NCBI GenBank assembly: GCA_012521405.1
Contig: JAAYMK010000114.1
Span: 1 to 32,806, forward strand
From: Bacillota bacterium
Lineage (GTDB): Bacteria > Bacillota > Dethiobacteria > Dethiobacterales > Dethiobacteraceae
DNA length: 32,806 nucleotides
Direction: 5' to 3'
Part shown: in pieces, positions 1-7,517 of the stretch
How the letters are laid out: every line of letters starts with the position of its first letter
How positions within the stretch are numbered: the first letter of the stretch is position 1
Translations under genes and position numbers: made by a program
Notes under the pieces: generated by a model
Told to the model about the DNA's origin: nothing
Seen by the model: the letters and a program-made list of their open reading frames with translations, nothing else
Database searches by the model: none

Positions 1-612
1 GAAGGATATCTTGACGTTCGCCAAGAGATGCGCCGCTTAATGGAACTTTATGCAGATTTGCAAGTCTATAAACATTTGCAAGTGCAGGTGCGGACAGAGA
101 AATTAATTTCTTGGTGTAGCGGCAAAAAAGGTTGTCATACAGATGTTTATTGGTGGGAGTTTGCAGCGGCTTGCGGTTCAACCCTGGGGATTTTTATGCT
201 GGCCGCCATGGCGGCGGCAGGCCCTGTTTCACCGCATGACATCTCGCAAATGCTTTCCTGTTATTTTCCCTGGCTTTGTGGGTTGCATATACTTTTGGAT
301 TATTTTATTGACCTGGATGAAGATGAAGATTTTAATGATTTAAATTTTGTCAACTTTTATCCTACAGCTTTGGCAGCTGAAAGAGGCCTTTTACATTTTT
401 TACAGGAAACATTGACCCGTGTGCAAAAACTTCCCCGGCCGGCCTTTCACTTTACAGTCAGCATAGGACTTTTAGCTCTTTATCTTTCCGATCCCAAAGC
501 TTCACAGCACGGCCGCAAAAAAACAGCGCAGGAAATGCTGCGCTGTGCAGGGGCTGAAGCTAGATGGTTGCACCGGTTTTGCTTGTATCTGCGTAAAAGC
601 GGCATTATCTAA
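1..612 (+). CDS. ytpB: YtpB-like (DUF2600) tetraprenyl-beta-curcumene synthase, 3' part
   Basis: The reading frame is open from base 1, so the start lies upstream and about 203 C-terminal residues are present; B. subtilis YtpB is about 367 residues. The stretch at 283-330 encodes an aspartate-rich motif, LLDYFIDLDEDED, that matches the DUF2600 signature (hILLDYfID..ED). In Bacillus this family cyclises heptaprenyl diphosphate to tetraprenyl-beta-curcumene, the precursor of C35 sesquarterpenes. The convergent neighbour is a heptaprenyl diphosphate synthase, which would supply that substrate; the two stop codons overlap by 4 bases. The family assignment rests on motif recognition and context; the product is inferred. 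Confidence 0.8.
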   Translation, partial: EGYLDVRQEMRRLMELYADLQVYKHLQVQVRTEKLISWCSGKKGCHTDVYWWEFAAACGSTLGIFMLAAMAAAGPVSPHDISQMLSCYFPWLCGLHILLDYFIDLDEDEDFNDLNFVNFYPTALAAERGLLHFLQETLTRVQKLPRPAFHFTVSIGLLALYLSDPKASQHGRKKTAQEMLRCAGAEARWLHRFCLYLRKSGII

Positions 613-1625
613 TGCCGGCGTTGCGCAATATAATCGGCCAGGCGGGCTAAAATTACCCGACTTGGTTTTTGCGGTAAAATGTTTAAAGCTAGTTTAGCCT
701 TGGTCGTAAAGGCGCGGACATCATTTTCCAGTTGCTTTATAATGCCGCTTTCGTGTAAGTTTTGTCGAATAAGAGTGAGGTTTTGGTCCGTAAAATCACG
801 TTGTGCAATGATTTTTTTTGTTTGTACACCATAAAAGGGGTGCTGCAAAAGTTTAATCACCGGCAAAGTAAGGTAGCCTTCCCGTAAATCATGCAGGGCC
901 GGTTTTCCGGTAATTTCAGTATGGCTGGTAAAATCCAAAAGATCGTCTTTTAATTGGAAGGCATAGCCCAATTGCAAACCAAAGGCTGCCAGAGCTTTGC
1001 CGATAATCGGCGGTGTGTTTTTGCTCGCTTGCGTGCCGGCCAGACAGCAGGCGGAAAGAAAAAAAGCCGTTTTTTTATAAATATAATCGTAATAGTCTTT
1101 TTCCGTTAAACTGCAATTATAAAGCTGGTTAGCCATTTTAATTTCACCCTCACACATGAGGCTAATGGCTTTGGTCATGTTGGCTAAAATTTGCGCCAGA
1201 TGTGGCTTGGTTAAAAGGGAAAAAGCCCTGGCAAACAAAAAATCCCCGTAAAGAACTGCCTGGTGATCTCCCCACTGGGCGGAAATGGTGGGGAGTCCGC
1301 GTCGCAATGTAGCATGATCGACAATATCATCATGTACTAATGATGCCGCATGGATTAATTCCACAGCGCAAGCCACATCAATTAAAACTTCCGTTGGTGC
1401 GGAAGCGAGGGAACCGCATAATAATACCAGCGATGGACGTAATCTTTTGCCACCGCCGGTGACAAATTTGGCAAAAAGAGGAGTATATGCATCAAAACCG
1501 GTGCTCAATTCCTGCAGGCGGCTTTCCACTTCTTTTAGGCCAGGCAAGGTAAAGAGTTGGGAAAACGTTTTTTCACTCGTCAAGTTTGCATCACCTATTT
1601 CTTTGTTAACTTTAGCCTGACCCAT
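609..1625 (-). CDS. hepT: Heptaprenyl diphosphate synthase component II (trans-polyprenyl synthase)
   Basis: A 338-residue all-trans polyprenyl diphosphate synthase. It has GGGKRLRP (57-64), the first aspartate-rich motif DDIVD (99-103) followed by RRG (108-110), and the second motif KDDLLD (226-231), the metal and allylic-substrate binding sites. It elongates farnesyl diphosphate with isopentenyl diphosphate, most likely to a C35 chain for menaquinone and, given the YtpB neighbour, sesquarterpenes. Firmicute HepT normally needs a small HepS subunit; none is seen here. The ATG at 1625 has only a weak ribosome site; a TTG at 1583, preceded by GGTGAT, is an alternative start that would trim 14 residues. 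It lies 20 bases downstream of the YqhV-like gene, probably in one operon. Chain length cannot be read with certainty. Confidence 0.88.
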   Translation of the reverse strand: MGQAKVNKEIGDANLTSEKTFSQLFTLPGLKEVESRLQELSTGFDAYTPLFAKFVTGGGKRLRPSLVLLCGSLASAPTEVLIDVACAVELIHAASLVHDDIVDHATLRRGLPTISAQWGDHQAVLYGDFLFARAFSLLTKPHLAQILANMTKAISLMCEGEIKMANQLYNCSLTEKDYYDYIYKKTAFFLSACCLAGTQASKNTPPIIGKALAAFGLQLGYAFQLKDDLLDFTSHTEITGKPALHDLREGYLTLPVIKLLQHPFYGVQTKKIIAQRDFTDQNLTLIRQNLHESGIIKQLENDVRAFTTKAKLALNILPQKPSRVILARLADYIAQRRH

Positions 1626-1645
1626 TTAGAAAAGAAGTATTCTTC

Positions 1646-1909
1646 TTATGTACGCGTTCCCCAAAAAATTAATAAGGCTCCGGCATAAATGAGAATTAAA
1701 CGGTAGAGGGGCAGGCGTGAGGTTAGACCGGTAATGCCTGTAAAAATACCGATAATGAGTAAAGAAGGTCCCATAACGGCTAAAAGGCTGTTTATGCGCA
1801 AAGCAGTTTCGATGCGATTGTAACGAAAAATGAGATAGGCGGCTAAGATTTCCACAAAGCCTGAGATGAGCCGCAGTGCCGACATGATGTAAATGGTTGA
1901 GTTTTTCAT
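1646..1909 (-). CDS. yqhV: YqhV-like (DUF2619) small membrane protein
   Basis: An 87-residue protein made almost entirely of hydrophobic helices (about 3 membrane segments), with the pattern of the DUF2619 family, whose B. subtilis member YqhV is encoded near spoIIIA. Function is unknown. The start at 1909 is well supported by GGGAGGA 6-7 bases upstream on the minus strand. It precedes hepT by 20 bases and probably shares its transcript. A longer minus-strand reading frame covering the same bases (1626-1940) has no family features and is a shadow. Confidence 0.7.
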   Translation of the reverse strand: MKNSTIYIMSALRLISGFVEILAAYLIFRYNRIETALRINSLLAVMGPSLLIIGIFTGITGLTSRLPLYRLILIYAGALLIFWGTRT

Positions 1910-2087
1910 TAGTTCCTCCCGGTAAACTATTCTTTGTCATAAATATACGTGGAAAAGAAAAAAAGTGACGTGAGAGAAGGCCACAAAAAATTCAAAATTT
2001 GTGCAAAGGATTTTTTGGCGCTGAAAGCGAAATGATAGAAAACAAAGAGCATAGACGTGGAAAGAACTGCTCCAGGAGGTTTATGTA

Positions 2088-2774
2088 GTGAAAAAGAAAA
2101 AGACGGCATCTGCAAAAAATTTCATGACAAGTATGAAAAAAAATAAAGCGGCAGTTTATATTCTTGTTTTTTTAATTGCAGGCGGATTAATACTCTCTTC
2201 CCTTATCGCGGTGTTTGCCAATCCTGTCGCTAACCGGGAGGAGCCATTGGATTATGAAAGCCAAATTGCCCAGATTAATGATTTAATTGCCCAATATGAA
2301 GAAAAGCTGGCGGATACACCGGAAGACGTCAGTTTACTGACACAATTGGGTTACGCTTATTATAATCTGGGTGTGCTTTACACTTTAACGGAAGAAGGGG
2401 AAAAAGCAACCACAAGCTTTATAAACGCCATGGATACTTACGGCAAGGCACTGGAGTTGGAGCCGGAAAATGTCAATTTGCATGTGGACCGGGCGGTGGC
2501 TGCTTATTATGCCGGCGAGATGGAGCTGGCCGACACAGAATTTCAACAGGCCATTGAACTGGACCCTGAACATGCCGTGGCTCGTTATCAGTACGGTGTT
2601 TTTCTCTATTATGGTGCCAATAAGCCGGAAGAAGCTTTGGCCCAATGGGAGGCAGTTGTTGCCCTTGATAATGAGGAGAATGCGGAATTGGCAGAGGCGG
2701 CACGTGCTTGGGTTTCTGCCGTGAAAGACCAATTGGAAAATGCGGATAAAGAGAATACCGTTGAGGAAGATTAA
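2088..2774 (+). CDS. Membrane-anchored tetratricopeptide repeat protein
   Basis: A 228-residue protein starting with GTG at 2088, chosen because AGGAGG lies 8 bases upstream and the only nearby ATG is followed at once by a stop. A lysine-rich cytoplasmic N-terminus is followed by one membrane helix (about 21-44). The rest is acidic and alpha-helical with TPR pattern at about 80-190, including the repeated 'Ydkale L.P.n...h...a...y..g....A...f.qAieLdP.h' phasing. The topology suggests a single-pass anchor with the TPR domain outside the cell, probably a protein-protein scaffold. It is divergent from yqhV-hepT and appears monocistronic. Partner and role are unknown. Confidence 0.75.
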   Translation: MKKKKTASAKNFMTSMKKNKAAVYILVFLIAGGLILSSLIAVFANPVANREEPLDYESQIAQINDLIAQYEEKLADTPEDVSLLTQLGYAYYNLGVLYTLTEEGEKATTSFINAMDTYGKALELEPENVNLHVDRAVAAYYAGEMELADTEFQQAIELDPEHAVARYQYGVFLYYGANKPEEALAQWEAVVALDNEENAELAEAARAWVSAVKDQLENADKENTVEED

Positions 2775-2828
2775 AAAATTAATAATTTATTTTACATTTT
2801 GGATTGTAATGTTCCTCATTTTATTGTA

Positions 2829-2837
2829 TGGTATAAT
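2829..2837 (+). promoter_or_regulatory. Candidate extended -10 promoter for the DUF1858 gene
   Basis: A TG-G-TATAAT extended -10 lies about 72 bases before the DUF1858 start. No good -35 is present at the normal distance, which extended -10 promoters tolerate. Confidence 0.45.
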
Positions 2838-2908
2838 GTGAATGACGGTTTTTTCTCTTAGTCCGTGACTAATAATAATGGTAAGATAGCAAAAGGAGTG
2901 TGAATTAA

Positions 2909-3106
2909 ATGGCGAAAATTACTGGTGATATGACAATTGCCCAGGTTATAGAAAAGTATCCGGCAACGGTGAAAATTTTAATGTCTTTGGGTATTCATTG
3001 TTTAGGTTGCCCGTCTGCTACTGCTGAATCCATCCGGGAAGCAGCTTTGGTACACGGTCAAGATCCCGATGAATTCTTGAAAAAGTTAAATGAGGCAGTC
3101 CAATAA
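2909..3106 (+). CDS. DUF1858 hybrid-cluster-associated redox disulfide protein
   Basis: A 65-residue protein consisting of a single DUF1858 domain. It begins with the typical 'T.dmTi.qvi.kyP....il..lGi.ClgC' pattern, and C31 and C34 form the family's CxxC (HCLGC). The start follows AAAGGAG at a normal distance. This domain is found beside or fused to hybrid-cluster proteins and other anaerobic redox enzymes; its role is poorly defined but a thiol/disulfide or Fe-S related function is presumed. It has its own promoter and a terminator before spoVAC, so it looks monocistronic. Confidence 0.85.
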   Translation: MAKITGDMTIAQVIEKYPATVKILMSLGIHCLGCPSATAESIREAALVHGQDPDEFLKKLNEAVQ

Positions 3107-3125
3107 AAAAAGAAAGTTAAAAAAC

Positions 3126-3150
3126 AGGGTCATGTTTGTGGCCCTTTTTT
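3126..3150 (+). terminator. Rho-independent terminator after the DUF1858 gene
   Basis: GGGTCA and TGGCCC form a 6-bp stem (one G-U pair) with a 6-base loop, followed by a run of eight T. Confidence 0.65.
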
Positions 3151-3154
3151 TTAT

Positions 3155-3184
3155 GTATTTTTGTTTGCTTTATGAAAAATACTA
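3155..3184 (+). promoter_or_regulatory. Candidate sigma-G-type promoter for the spoVA operon
   Basis: GTATT at 3155-3159 and AATACTA at 3178-3184, 18 bases apart, match the forespore sigma-G consensus (GHATR and CATNHTA) with one mismatch in the -10. It lies 36 bases before the chosen spoVAC start; sigma-G control of spoVA is established in Bacillus and Clostridia. Inference from pattern and context. Confidence 0.45.
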
Positions 3185-3219
3185 TGCTTGGTATAGCTTT
3201 TCAGTTGGAAGGTGTAAAG

Positions 3220-3693
3220 ATGCCAAAACAGCAGAATTATTTGCCTACGCAAGCGGAATATCAACAGCTGGTTAAACAATACGAGCCCAAGCGGCCGCTT
3301 TTAAAAAATTGTCTCCGTGCTTTTTTTGCCGGCGGTATTATTTGCACTATTGGCCAGTTTTTTCAATGGTTTTATATGACTTTTTTTGACTTTACTGAAG
3401 TTACAGCATCTAATCCTACTGTGGCAAGTATGATTATTCTTTCCATGTTGCTGACAGGGCTTGGTGTCTATGATCATATTGCCCAATGGGCCGGTGCCGG
3501 TACCATTGTGCCGGTAACAGGGTTTGCCAATACCATTACTTCCGCCGCCATTGAGCACCGCAGTGAAGGCTATGTTTTAGGTGTTGGCGGCAACATGTTT
3601 AAAATTGCCGGTCCGGTCATTACCTTTGGTGTCTTTGCCGCTTTTGTGGTGGCCATTGTCAGAATCCTGGTGGAAAAGCTTGGGGTAATATAA
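3220..3693 (+). CDS. spoVAC: Stage V sporulation protein AC
   Basis: A 157-residue membrane protein, part of the SpoVA channel that moves calcium-dipicolinate into the forespore and releases it at germination. The segment 'Y.pkrPllkNclrAFfaGGiICtiGQ' and the later 'Ga Gt ivPvtGFANtitsaA' are characteristic of SpoVAC. I place the start at ATG 3220, after AAGGTG and matching the usual N-terminus of the family; an upstream ATG at 3136 would add 28 residues overlapping the terminator and promoter and is unlikely. Its stop overlaps the spoVAD start by one base (TAATG), indicating translational coupling. Confidence 0.95.
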   Translation: MPKQQNYLPTQAEYQQLVKQYEPKRPLLKNCLRAFFAGGIICTIGQFFQWFYMTFFDFTEVTASNPTVASMIILSMLLTGLGVYDHIAQWAGAGTIVPVTGFANTITSAAIEHRSEGYVLGVGGNMFKIAGPVITFGVFAAFVVAIVRILVEKLGVI

Positions 3694-4703
3694 TGCTGCA
3701 AGGCCAACAAAGCTGGCTTTTTAGCAACCGTCCGGTGTTGCTTGCCACTGCCGTTGCCGGCGGCCCCTTTGAAGCACGTAGTGCCATTGCCGCCGATTTT
3801 GATATTCTGCATGATGATCTTTGGCTTGGACAAAACAGTTTTGAAAAAGCGGAAAAAAAACTGTTGGAAGAAGCATGCCTTGCTTCTATTCAAAAAGCAG
3901 GCATACAAAAAGAAGAGATACAGTTTTTTTTCAGCGGTGATCTCATGAATCAAATTATCTCCTCAAGCTTTACTGCCCGGACTTTAGGCATACCGTATTT
4001 TGGTTTGTTTGGCGCTTGTTCTTGTTCCATGGAAGGTTTAGCGCTGGCGGCCTTTGTGGTCAATGCTAAAGGTGCCAAATATGCTTTAACTGCGTGTTCC
4101 AGCCATAATGGTTCTGTCAATAAGCAGTATCGCTATCCTACGGAATACGGTGCGCAATTGCCGCCTACAGCGCAATGGACAGTGACCGGTGCCGGCGCCG
4201 CCGTTGTTGCCGCTGAAGGTACAGGACCGCGGATTACCGGTGCCACTATAGGACGTGTCCTTGATCTAGGAGTAACCGATCCATTTAGCATGGGTGCCGC
4301 CATGGCCCCGGCCGCGGTAGATACAATTCTGGCTCATTTTCGCGATTTTAATGTAGATGCTTCCCATTATGATTTGATTGCCACAGGAGATTTGGGAGAA
4401 ATAGGGCATGCCATTGCCACTGATTTGTTGCGCCGTCAAGGCATTGAGATGCCGGGAAATATCTTTACGGACTGCGGTGTGATAATTTATCAAGACAACC
4501 AGCCGGTGATGGCGGGCGGCAGTGGTTGTGCTTGTTCGGCAGTAGTAACTTACGGACATTTCTACAACCGCATGCTTAAAGGGGAGCTAAAAAGAATTTT
4601 AGTGGTTGCCACAGGAGCTTTGCTTTCACCGCTGTCATACCAGCAAAAAGAAAGCATCCCCTGTGTTGCCCATGCTGTGGCGCTGGAATGGGAGGGAGTA
4701 TAA
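3693..4703 (+). CDS. spoVAD: Stage V sporulation protein AD
   Basis: A 336-residue soluble member of the SpoVA complex with a thiolase-like fold; B. subtilis SpoVAD binds dipicolinic acid. Diagnostic stretches include the N-terminal 'P.l la Ta [10 protein letters not shown]', '[15 protein letters not shown].aR.[23 protein letters not shown]', and '[34 protein letters not shown]'. Full length for the family. It starts in the TAATG overlap with spoVAC and ends in an identical TAATG overlap with spoVAE, so the three are produced together. Only the C-D-E core is present; spoVAA, AB and AF are not in this window. Confidence 0.96.
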   Translation: MLQGQQSWLFSNRPVLLATAVAGGPFEARSAIAADFDILHDDLWLGQNSFEKAEKKLLEEACLASIQKAGIQKEEIQFFFSGDLMNQIISSSFTARTLGIPYFGLFGACSCSMEGLALAAFVVNAKGAKYALTACSSHNGSVNKQYRYPTEYGAQLPPTAQWTVTGAGAAVVAAEGTGPRITGATIGRVLDLGVTDPFSMGAAMAPAAVDTILAHFRDFNVDASHYDLIATGDLGEIGHAIATDLLRRQGIEMPGNIFTDCGVIIYQDNQPVMAGGSGCACSAVVTYGHFYNRMLKGELKRILVVATGALLSPLSYQQKESIPCVAHAVALEWEGV

Positions 4704-5056
4704 TGGAAAAATTTATCCTGGCCTTTGTGGTTGGCGGGGCAATTTGTGTGCTGGGACAAATTCTTTTGGATGTTTTTCGTTTAACGCCGGCACATATGAC
4801 AGTAACTTTAGTGGTGATTGGCGCAATTTTAGGGGGGCTAGGTTTGTATGAACCTTTAATCGAATTTGCCGGAGCCGGAGCATCTGTACCTATCTGTAGT
4901 TTTGGCAACTCCCTTGTCAACGGTGCTTTAACAGAAGCAAAACGACATGGAATTATTGGGGTACTCACAGGCATTTTTGAAGTAAGCAGTGCAGGCATCT
5001 CGTCGGCCATTATCTTTGGCTTTATTGCTTCTTTAATTTTTAAACCTAAAGGTTAA
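4703..5056 (+). CDS. spoVAE: Stage V sporulation protein AE (SpoVAEb type)
   Basis: A 117-residue membrane protein paralogous to SpoVAC, with the shared core 'F.[13 protein letters not shown]' and '[21 protein letters not shown].GAl'. Start is the ATG at 4703 in a TAATG overlap with spoVAD, with GGGAGGGAG just upstream; an in-frame ATG at 4688 lies in front of that ribosome site and is rejected. It would be the third subunit of the dipicolinate channel. No strong terminator follows, so some read-through into the coat genes is possible. Confidence 0.95.
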   Translation: MEKFILAFVVGGAICVLGQILLDVFRLTPAHMTVTLVVIGAILGGLGLYEPLIEFAGAGASVPICSFGNSLVNGALTEAKRHGIIGVLTGIFEVSSAGISSAIIFGFIASLIFKPKG

Positions 5057-5080
5057 TCTCCTTTGGCGCCACTTGTTTTT

Positions 5081-5109
5081 GCATATTGCATAAATTACGT
5101 GGCAAACTA
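5081..5109 (+). promoter_or_regulatory. Candidate late-sporulation promoter for the coat-like genes
   Basis: GCATA at 5081-5085 and CAAACTA at 5103-5109, 17 bases apart, resemble forespore sigma-G/F elements (one mismatch in the -10). CATA-containing mother-cell sigma-K alternatives overlap, so the sigma factor is uncertain. Confidence 0.35.
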
Positions 5110-5148
5110 CAACGGAACAAAACTATCTAAGAAAGGAGTAAGGCACAT

Positions 5149-5334
5149 ATGAGTATGCTGAATCAACAGGAACTGGAAAATTTACGCCATTTAATTGGAG
5201 CACATGAAACCGGCGCACAAAAGTTGGAAGCGTACGCCCAGCAATGCAGCGATCCTGAAATTAAGCAGATGTTCCAGCAATCAGCCAATAGGGCACGCCA
5301 AACTAAACAAAAATTATTGCAATTTTTAAACTAA
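5149..5334 (+). CDS. Small helical spore-coat-associated protein (CotF N-terminal-like)
   Basis: A 61-residue glutamine-rich helical protein (LNQQELENLRHLIGAHE start). No catalytic motif. It lies 13 bases before a CotF-family gene and follows the spoVA operon, and its composition resembles the small partner often paired with CotF-like coat proteins; the two may correspond to the two halves of a longer CotF. Start at 5149 follows AAAGGAG with an 11-base spacing; ATG 5155 is a less likely alternative. Family call is by context and general resemblance, not a diagnostic motif. Confidence 0.6.
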   Translation: MSMLNQQELENLRHLIGAHETGAQKLEAYAQQCSDPEIKQMFQQSANRARQTKQKLLQFLN

Positions 5335-5347
5335 AGGAGGTAAACAC

Positions 5348-5596
5348 ATGCAAGATAAAGATATGGTCAATGACGTCCTTTCCATGGTAAATGCCAGCCT
5401 TACCACTTATGCCATGGCCATTGCTGAATCTTCCAATCAGCAGTTGCGGCAGACCCTCGTACAAATTCGTGATGCTGATGAGCAGTTCCAATTTCAATTG
5501 AGTCAAGCAGCCATGCAAAAGGGTTATTATAAGCCGGCCAAACAAGCCGACCCCAGCACCATTCAGGAATATAAAAGTCAGTTAAGCAGCAGTTAA
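5348..5596 (+). CDS. cotF: CotF-family spore coat protein
   Basis: An 82-residue protein with the coat F pattern 'DKDmvnDvLsm.nasLttYa.AiaEssnqqLRqtlvqir..de.fqfqlsq.AmqkGyYkPa', a helical domain related to ferritin-like DUFs. The start follows AAAGGAGG at a good distance. It is co-transcribed with the preceding 61-residue gene and closed by a strong terminator. In Bacillus CotF is a mother-cell-made inner coat protein; location here is inferred. Confidence 0.82.
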   Translation: MQDKDMVNDVLSMVNASLTTYAMAIAESSNQQLRQTLVQIRDADEQFQFQLSQAAMQKGYYKPAKQADPSTIQEYKSQLSSS

Positions 5597-5628
5597 GCAG
5601 CTAAATATCCTATCGGGTAGCGGATACA

Positions 5629-5663
5629 AGCCTGTTGACATCTTCCCGTCAACAGGCTTTTTT
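5629..5663 (+). terminator. Strong Rho-independent terminator after the coat genes
   Basis: AGCCTGTTGAC and GTCAACAGGCT form a perfect 11-bp stem with an 8-base loop, followed by six T. Confidence 0.92.
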
Positions 5664-5690
5664 AATTCCACAATTCCCATTTTTATTGTA

Positions 5691-5699
5691 TGTTATAAT
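5691..5699 (+). promoter_or_regulatory. Candidate extended -10 promoter upstream of the DUF1538 gene
   Basis: TG-T-TATAAT at 5691-5699, with no clear -35. It would give a leader of roughly 190 bases before the DUF1538 start. A second TATAAT at 5789-5794 could serve a shorter transcript. Confidence 0.4.
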
Positions 5700-5818
5700 A
5701 TAATTCGGAGAGATAGAGAACGAAGTGTCGGAGGTTTTTACCAGAATATTTTTCAAGCAAGGATGATTCGTGATTAATTCTATGGTACTATAATGGAGAA
5801 AGTTTAAATAATACAGTA

Positions 5819-5896
5819 ATGCAGGTTGCCAAAGAAGTTAAAGTACCGTCCCCACGCCTTCCTCCAAAAAGAGAAAAAGGAGTTGAGGAAAAATAA
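5819..5896 (+). CDS. Possible 25-residue leader peptide before the DUF1538 gene
   Basis: An in-frame ATG at 5819 opens a 25-codon frame, rich in K, E and P, whose TAA ends at 5896, directly abutting the ATG of the membrane protein at 5897. There is no clear ribosome site before it, and the AGGAG/GAGG that serves the downstream gene lies inside it. It may be chance, or a leader whose translation exposes or blocks the downstream start. Confidence 0.2.
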   Translation: MQVAKEVKVPSPRLPPKREKGVEEK

Positions 5897-7417
5897 ATGT
5901 TACAATTGCTTTTGGAAAAACTTAAAGAATCTTCTTTCTCAGTTATCCCCATAATAATTCTGGTCTTAATTTTAAATTTTACTTTAGCTCCCATGCCTTT
6001 CTGGAGCATGATCTTATTTTTAATTAGTGCCATTTTTGTGATTTTAGGCATAACGCTTTTTAATTTAGGCGTTGATATGTCTCTGATTCCCATCGGCGAG
6101 CACATCGGTTCTTCAGTAGTGAAAAGCCGCAAATTATTTCTCATTGTCAGTTTGACTTTTCTGATTGGTGTTTTTATTACTATAGCAGAACCGGATTTAA
6201 TTGTACTGGCAGGTCAGGTAAGCGGTGTGCCTGATTCTGTTATTATTTTTTTCGTGGCTGCCGGGGTGGGCTTGGCGGTTGTAGCTGCATTTTTGCGAAT
6301 TCTATTCCAATTCCCGCTTTCTTATATTTTAATTATTTGTTATGTTCTGGCCTTCATTCTTTCCGGTTTTACCAGTGCTGAATTTCTTGCCATTGCCTGG
6401 GAGTCGGGTGCAGTAACAACCGGCCCCATTCTGGTCCCCTTTATTATGGCTCTAGGTTTTGGTTTAGCTTCTGTGCGGGTAGATAAAACTACTGAAGAAG
6501 ACAGTTTTGGGTTGGTGGCCCTTTGCCTCATTTTTCCGATACTTGCCGTGTTGATTTTAGGTATGTTAATGACTCCATCCGGTGGCAGTGCCATCGTTAA
6601 TCCCCAGGTACAATCTTTTTCCGCGATCATTTCACTTTATGTGGCTAATTTCCCTGAATATTTTAAACAAATTGCCATTGCCTTATTGCCCCTCATTGTG
6701 CTGTTTGTCATCTTTCAAATTTTTCGCTTGCGTTTAAAAACCAAAGCGATTTTGCGTATTTCCGTAGGTACTATTTATACCTACTTGGGTCTTGTTTTAT
6801 TTTTAGCCAGTGTTAATATAGGTTTTATGCCGGCAGGTTATCTTTTGGGCAGTACTGTCATGAAAAATAACAGTGCTTGGTTACTGATTATTATAGGTTT
6901 TATTATGGGGTATTTTGTCGTTGCTGCGGAACCGGCCGTTTTTGTGCTGAAAAGGCAGGTGGAGGAAGCTACGGAAGGAGCAATTTCCCCTAAAGCCATG
7001 GGACTAGGCCTTTCCATTGGTGTAGGTATTTCTGTAGCTTTAGCCATGGTTCGTGTTGTTACGGGATTGTCGATTATGTATTTTGTCATTCCCGGCTATA
7101 TATTAGCCTTGCTTTTAACATTTGTTGTTCCCCATCTTTTTTCCGCCATTGCCTTCGACTCCGGGGCTGTTGCTTCAGGGCCTTTGGCAGCCACATTTAT
7201 GCTGCCCTTTACCATAGGTGCTTCTGAAGCAGTGGGCGGTAATATCTTCACCGATGCCTTCGGTATTGTTGCTTTAGTGGCCATGACGCCGGTGATTACA
7301 ATTCAGCTTTTTGGCTTGTCCTACGCTCTGAAAGCGAAAAAAGCAGAAAAAGAATTGGTGGTGCCGGAAGAAGCAGATACTATTATCGAGCTGGATTATT
7401 CTGCAGATGAAGGGTAA
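5897..7417 (+). CDS. DUF1538 family membrane protein (internally duplicated, probable transporter)
   Basis: A 506-residue very hydrophobic protein with about 12 or more membrane helices. It is built from two copies of the DUF1538 domain. Matching signatures recur about 250 residues apart: AEPDLIVL..QV (97-108) with AEPAVFVL..QV (344-355), and WESGAVTTGP (168-177) with FDSGAVASGP (420-429). Conserved acidic and AEP/SGAV motifs within helices suggest a substrate path. No substrate is established for the family. The downstream gene is a PII-like protein, a pairing I recall as common for DUF1538, which suggests allosteric control of transport by a small signal. The short hydrophilic tail is charged (K/E rich). 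Confidence 0.82.
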   Translation: MLQLLLEKLKESSFSVIPIIILVLILNFTLAPMPFWSMILFLISAIFVILGITLFNLGVDMSLIPIGEHIGSSVVKSRKLFLIVSLTFLIGVFITIAEPDLIVLAGQVSGVPDSVIIFFVAAGVGLAVVAAFLRILFQFPLSYILIICYVLAFILSGFTSAEFLAIAWESGAVTTGPILVPFIMALGFGLASVRVDKTTEEDSFGLVALCLIFPILAVLILGMLMTPSGGSAIVNPQVQSFSAIISLYVANFPEYFKQIAIALLPLIVLFVIFQIFRLRLKTKAILRISVGTIYTYLGLVLFLASVNIGFMPAGYLLGSTVMKNNSAWLLIIIGFIMGYFVVAAEPAVFVLKRQVEEATEGAISPKAMGLGLSIGVGISVALAMVRVVTGLSIMYFVIPGYILALLLTFVVPHLFSAIAFDSGAVASGPLAATFMLPFTIGASEAVGGNIFTDAFGIVALVAMTPVITIQLFGLSYALKAKKAEKELVVPEEADTIIELDYSADEG

Positions 7418-7454
7418 AAGCCTGATAACAGCCGGAACAAATTTAACATAATTA

Positions 7455-7482
7455 TTGATAAAAAAGGCAATCAGGGTAAAAT
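7455..7482 (+). promoter_or_regulatory. Candidate sigma-A promoter for the PII-like gene
   Basis: TTGATA at 7455-7460 and TAAAAT at 7477-7482, spacer 16. Suggests the PII-like gene can be expressed separately from the membrane protein. Confidence 0.4.
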
Positions 7483-7517
7483 AAAATGTGATGTATCCGG
7501 AAACGGAGGGAAATTAA

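Noticed and set aside
1626-1940. 104-codon minus-strand frame overlapping the YqhV-like gene
   Set aside because: Same bases in another frame; no hydrophobic pattern or motif, while the 87-residue frame has a strong ribosome site and membrane helices.
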